Positions 59,725 through 64,000 of a stretch of 64,000 nucleotides of DNA are shown one piece after another (the first letter of the stretch is position 1; each line of letters begins with the position of its first letter). Below the pieces are notes generated by a model that worked only from the letters and a program-made list of their open reading frames with translations, was not told the origin of the DNA and did not search any database. The stretch covers positions 12,983,945 to 13,047,944 of the forward strand of contig NC_087079.1 in the NCBI RefSeq assembly GCF_026151205.1. Reading direction: 5' to 3'. A program made the position numbers and the translations under genes. This DNA is from Bolinopsis microptera. Taxonomy: Eukaryota > Ctenophora > Tentaculata > Lobata > Bolinopsidae.

Positions 59725-62700
59725 GTAGGGAATCTGCAAATTCTTTATTTACTTGGTTAAGAAAATTTTAGTAAAAGAGCTGAAACCAAGAACTTTCAAA
59801 GTATTTCAAGAATATTTTAGAATGTTCATTTTTTAAACATTTGCACGTACTGAACATGGCAGTGTGCAGTACTGCGAAGTATGTGCCACATATTTCCTAA
59901 TACTAGGAAAATCATATCAATTAAATCACGAGGCTTTTCACCGACTAATTCTTGGAATTTTTCTACTTCACTGTTTACCTTCAAAATCAGGATATATAAA
60001 ATGGCGGTATGATAATTTTCAACGATAATTTTTAATCACCTATTTTTAAGTTACAATACTGTACTGTGTTCACGGTTCACCTATAAACTGCCTCCCTGCC
60101 CGTAGCTAATGAAGCATAACAAAATAAGATCCTTTTAGGATACCGCTGCCGTACTCCACATATATATTATATCAAGTTTGATTCCAACAACTCTCATGTT
60201 GAATGCCAAAGAATTTGATACCCAAATATTTTAAGAAGGACGGAAATAAAATTCCCGATAAACAATGTAAAGAATGTTTGAGTTTTAGCTGTGGTCCCTC
60301 CCCGGGAAAGTGTATATACAAAGTACACATTGTACTGTTCCTACAGAATGTTGCACACACACCTAGCTGTAGTACATGCTGTAGTGCGTTCCTAGCTGTT
60401 TATTTGTTTTGAAAGTGCCTGGCTTACACGTTGAAAGTACACACCTATATATCTAGATTAAAACGGTCTTCTCTGCCAAAATTGACGAGTTATGAGTTTA
60501 TAAATAGCGTTTTGTACGGACCTTCAAAGAGGGCAGTTAATTGTGAACCAGATGTGACGAGGTCTATGTACCATATTATTCAGGACCATTCATTAATAAG
60601 TATGAATAAACTCACATGTAATGGAGTTTTGTTATGGATCAGTGTTCAAGAGACCTGCAATTCTAACCAAACCACCACGTGACCGAGTTTTAGAATGTTG
60701 ATCAGTAAACTGACATGTTATTTGCAGCACCTGCTAAAAATAGCTCTGGTACAGTTTACTAAACCACATTTAGGAGACTATTTTAAGTATAATCTAATTG
60801 TGGAATTCGGTAATTGGAGACCTCCGTCACATACTGAGCCATGAAATTAGTATAGATTGAAAGACAGACACATTTACCGCACCAGTCAAGTTTGCAACAC
60901 GCACCAAAAGGGTAACTGAGGGCCCGAGGGGTGAGGGGTTGGATCAAACCTGGAGGGTGATCTAATGTACTGATTGTTCTGGATCAGCGTCACTGGGGTC
61001 TGGGGCCGGGGTCGGGTGTTGTCTCTCTTTGTCATCTAGGGGCCCTTTATGACTACTTCTTCTACTCCCCAAACCGGTATAATAACCGGTCTGGTCTCAC
61101 AGAAGGAAGTAATGAAATAAAATAAAATGAAATACAGATAAGGAATACGGCCGACGGAGTACATTGTAACTACATTCCACATATTCCTGTAGTACGTGAT
61201 TGTACTGTGCACTGTTGTGTACATAGTCTAATTGAACTACATCTGCGTTCTGAAATTTGATGGCTACAAATGATTAAGATGAGATGTTCGTTTAAATTTC
61301 ATGATCAGCTTTTTTGAAACATGCTCTGCTGAAAGACATGCTCTGTCAGTAGAAAATGAAGTGCATTCCACTATGTTACCTGATGAAAGTACGTGCTCCA
61401 TGGTTATCTTAGTTCCAAAAATTAGTGTGCCAAAAATTTGGGTGGGAGATTTGGACTTGATTATTTGCCATTTATCTAATTTGCCATATTAATTTAATTT
61501 ATTTGCCATTAATTCGAATGCGAAAAATTTGGGCGAGAGGGCCAACCAAATCTTTGGTCGCTCTGAGTCTACCAACGTCCAACATGTGCAGTTTTGTGGG
61601 TCTACCAATATCTTCTGTAGTTTTATAAATTTACCAACAGTCTTTCTGCTGTTAAAAATTCGTCTTTGACTTAGTTAGTTGACTAAGTTATAACATGACT
61701 TGGGGTACAAAAATAGCCACAAAATTGTCAACATGTTTTTGACAAGGAAACGTCTCAAAGACATACATAAAGACATGTAACACATTTAGTTATCACAATA
61801 TCTCATACTATTTTAAACATTAAAAACACACCGGTCTGGCAAATTTCAAGGGCGTCAGAGGATTCTGTCGGTCTGAAACAAATCGTTCTGGAAAAAACTT
61901 TGAATCGGATAAATTCCTAGCCAACATCAGACGGTTAAAATGTAATATATCCGGGACGGTTCTTTATACAGAACACATAATATTATTAGTGTTTTACATA
62001 ATATTACTCTGTGCCCGTCGCGTGTATCACGTACAGCATTGGAGAGGAACACTCAGGCCATGCTGTTATCATTTTTGATTCAATCTCACCTCAACACGTC
62101 TATTCTTAGAGTTTTCTTGCACAAAATAATCACAACAAATAATGATCTGTGTAGTGTCCCTACACTAGCGCTGATGATGAACACTGACCTCTGTTATTAT
62201 TACTTACTACAGTCTCGTGTAAAATACCGGCCTGTACGCGTTATTATAAACAGTTGTCTGGCTTCAGCGTGTAGACTTCCGCCGTGATTCATGCACGGAT
62301 TGGACCCTTGTTGAACTGAAATACACTCTTTGCCCGTTTTACGACCAAGGGGACTACACTTTCTGGCAAATTTTAAACAAAATTAGGACCGAACCAAATG
62401 ATGATTTAACTGTCCCCCACCCTTGGTACCTCCGAACCCTCGCACGAGGTCTGTTTGTCGGTAGACGCGTGCCTACTCGAGCCGGGCTGAACTTGCTCGT
62501 CAAGTTTGTTGTTTAGGATCTTGTGAGAAATGTTTGGATCGTGCGGAATGTGTCGGCTGGTGGTTGTTCAGGAACTTTGCACCGTTTTAAACGTCACATT
62601 CCCCGTTCGTTCCCACCACATATTATTACCAATTATCGCTTTCGGCTGTCAACAGTGAAAAAATACCTTTAAAAATGCGGTCATTCCGGAAGTTTTAGCG

Positions 62701-64000
62701 CTGATCTCCGTACATTTTGTGAAAGTTATAATTAGCTTAAGGACCCTCTATCTCTCCTCTCTCTTTCTCTCTTTCTCTAGCAAATACTAATTTTACAAGA
62801 AACATTACATCATGTGCTAGTGCAGATCTCCACTGAGGGGGTCCCTCGCTAGCAGCGCTGCGCTCGATTTATTGTGCATTACGTCAGATTTAAATCTGTT
62901 TTTCTCTCTTATATAGAGAGAGGGAGAAGGGCTGGCTGTTCAAATTAGTGGGATGTCTGGAGATTGTGGTGGTATGACCTAGTTGGTGGAGGGTTAAGAC
63001 CTGTGGAGCTGATCCTCCCAGACAGCTAGCTCCACAAGGGTAATGAGCATTTTGGAGAGGTCAGGGCTGTTAGTTCTGATTGTAATCGAGAGAGGGCTGT
63101 ATTGTGGTGGTGGAGCTGGAGTATTCTGACAAATGGTAATTGGGGACTGCTGACATGTGCTGCCATCTTGACGACCAACTTTCGTATTTTGTAATCTTAT
63201 TCAGATTTCAGAGAGTATGGTCAGAGCGCACCATTGGTCATGGTGGAAGCACCGCATTGAAAATTCTAACCTAATCATGAAAATTACTATAATTTTGTTG
63301 CGCAGAGTAAAGTTTTCTAGTACCGTAAAATTAAGGGTGAGTGCAGTTCATTGCTCGTTCTCGGGCATGATGACACCCGTTCTTAATTTGCTCCAAATCT
63401 CGTCAGTTGGTACACCTGTACTTTCAGCCAATGACAAGCTCAGAACTAATGTCACGTGGGCGTGTTATCGTCACGTGACCCTAAGAACCAGTGTAATAGG
63501 GGACCTTGTTATACACTAACCGGAGCTGGGCGGGGGTCTTCTATCAATTGACAAATTGTAACTGAGTGACTTGTAGCGTCAGGATATTGCAGTGATTTAA
63601 ACTTCTAGAAATTACTTTGGATAAGTGTAAATCTTATTATGGGTGTTAGTAAGTGTCGATAAGGGCGGAGTGTGTTACTTCTTGGATATTGACTCCTTCG
63701 TAAATTATTGTGCCTGGAGAATGAGAGCTGGAGGGTTGATAGAGTACAGGCAGCTGTCCTTCATTAGGTGTTTTATAGCGATTAATATGCTCGTGTATTT
63801 ATAAAAGTGGAGTATGTGCCGTTTAGTTAGGCTCCTCCTCCAGTTACTAAACATTAAACAATAACGACAAACCCTGAAGCAGCGTTATTTTAGCGCCGAA
63901 TCCTGACTATACTTCGTGTTTTATTCATATTGTGAATCCTTAGGTTGGAATTATCTAATTTGGTTGGTTTCTGTGCACCTCTTATTATTCAAAGAGTTGA
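59725..64000. other. Right end of window, no gene recognised
   Basis: Presumably intron of the DUF4062-type gene or intergenic. Several small frames exist but none has a family motif or paired splice sites. Noted: accggt-ataata-accggt at 61072-61089 before an aaataaaataaaatgaaat tail (possible retroposon end), and pyrimidine-rich ctctctttctct near 62755-62780 facing gagagagggagaagg near 62935. Confidence 0.4.

Overview
The window is nuclear DNA of an invertebrate animal. Host genes are split by GT-AG introns with matching phases, the intergenic DNA is AT-rich and full of transposons, and the proteins (an MRP-type ABCC transporter, an LDLa-repeat 7TM receptor, a DUF4062/NPHP3/TEP1-type protein) are metazoan. 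I cannot place it in a phylum.

Layout. 1-3.8 kb: 3' part of a Ty3/gypsy-like retrotransposon. 4.3-4.7 kb: start of a small membrane-anchored protein (- strand). 7.0-8.3 kb: broken TE gene beside nested hairpin-rich MITE-like elements. 9.7-12.1 kb: a ~340-bp satellite array followed by a 61-bp array. 14.0-15.5 kb: second hairpin-element cluster. 15.6-19.5 kb: CR1/Jockey-like LINE (-) with PHD plus CCCH ORF1. 20.5-25.1 kb: decayed ABCC paralogue (-) split by nested LINEs. 26.06-34.93 kb: complete ABCC/MRP4-like gene (+), 27 exons, 1,331 aa. 35.3-36.3 kb: remnant of a receptor paralogue. 37.96-46.20 kb: LDLa-repeat GPCR gene (-) with signal-peptide exon, 12 tandem single-LDLa exons and one 3.2-kb exon with more LDLa modules and 7TM. 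46.5-51.3 kb: LINE fragment, third hairpin-element cluster, tRNA-derived SINE. 51.9-59.7 kb: first five exons of a DUF4062-type gene (+) with a G-rich minisatellite in intron 3. 59.7-64 kb: nothing recognised.

Main discovery: at least four families of very short (77-200 bp) elements made almost wholly of consecutive stem/triloop hairpins. Several copies have perfect 8-bp target-site duplications, some are inserted in each other, and stems are kept by compensatory change or loop expansion. They look like foldback DNA transposons whose hairpins are under structural constraint or a hairpin-directed mutation process. Both larger gene families also have decayed paralogues next door, so local duplication plus TE insertion shapes this locus.
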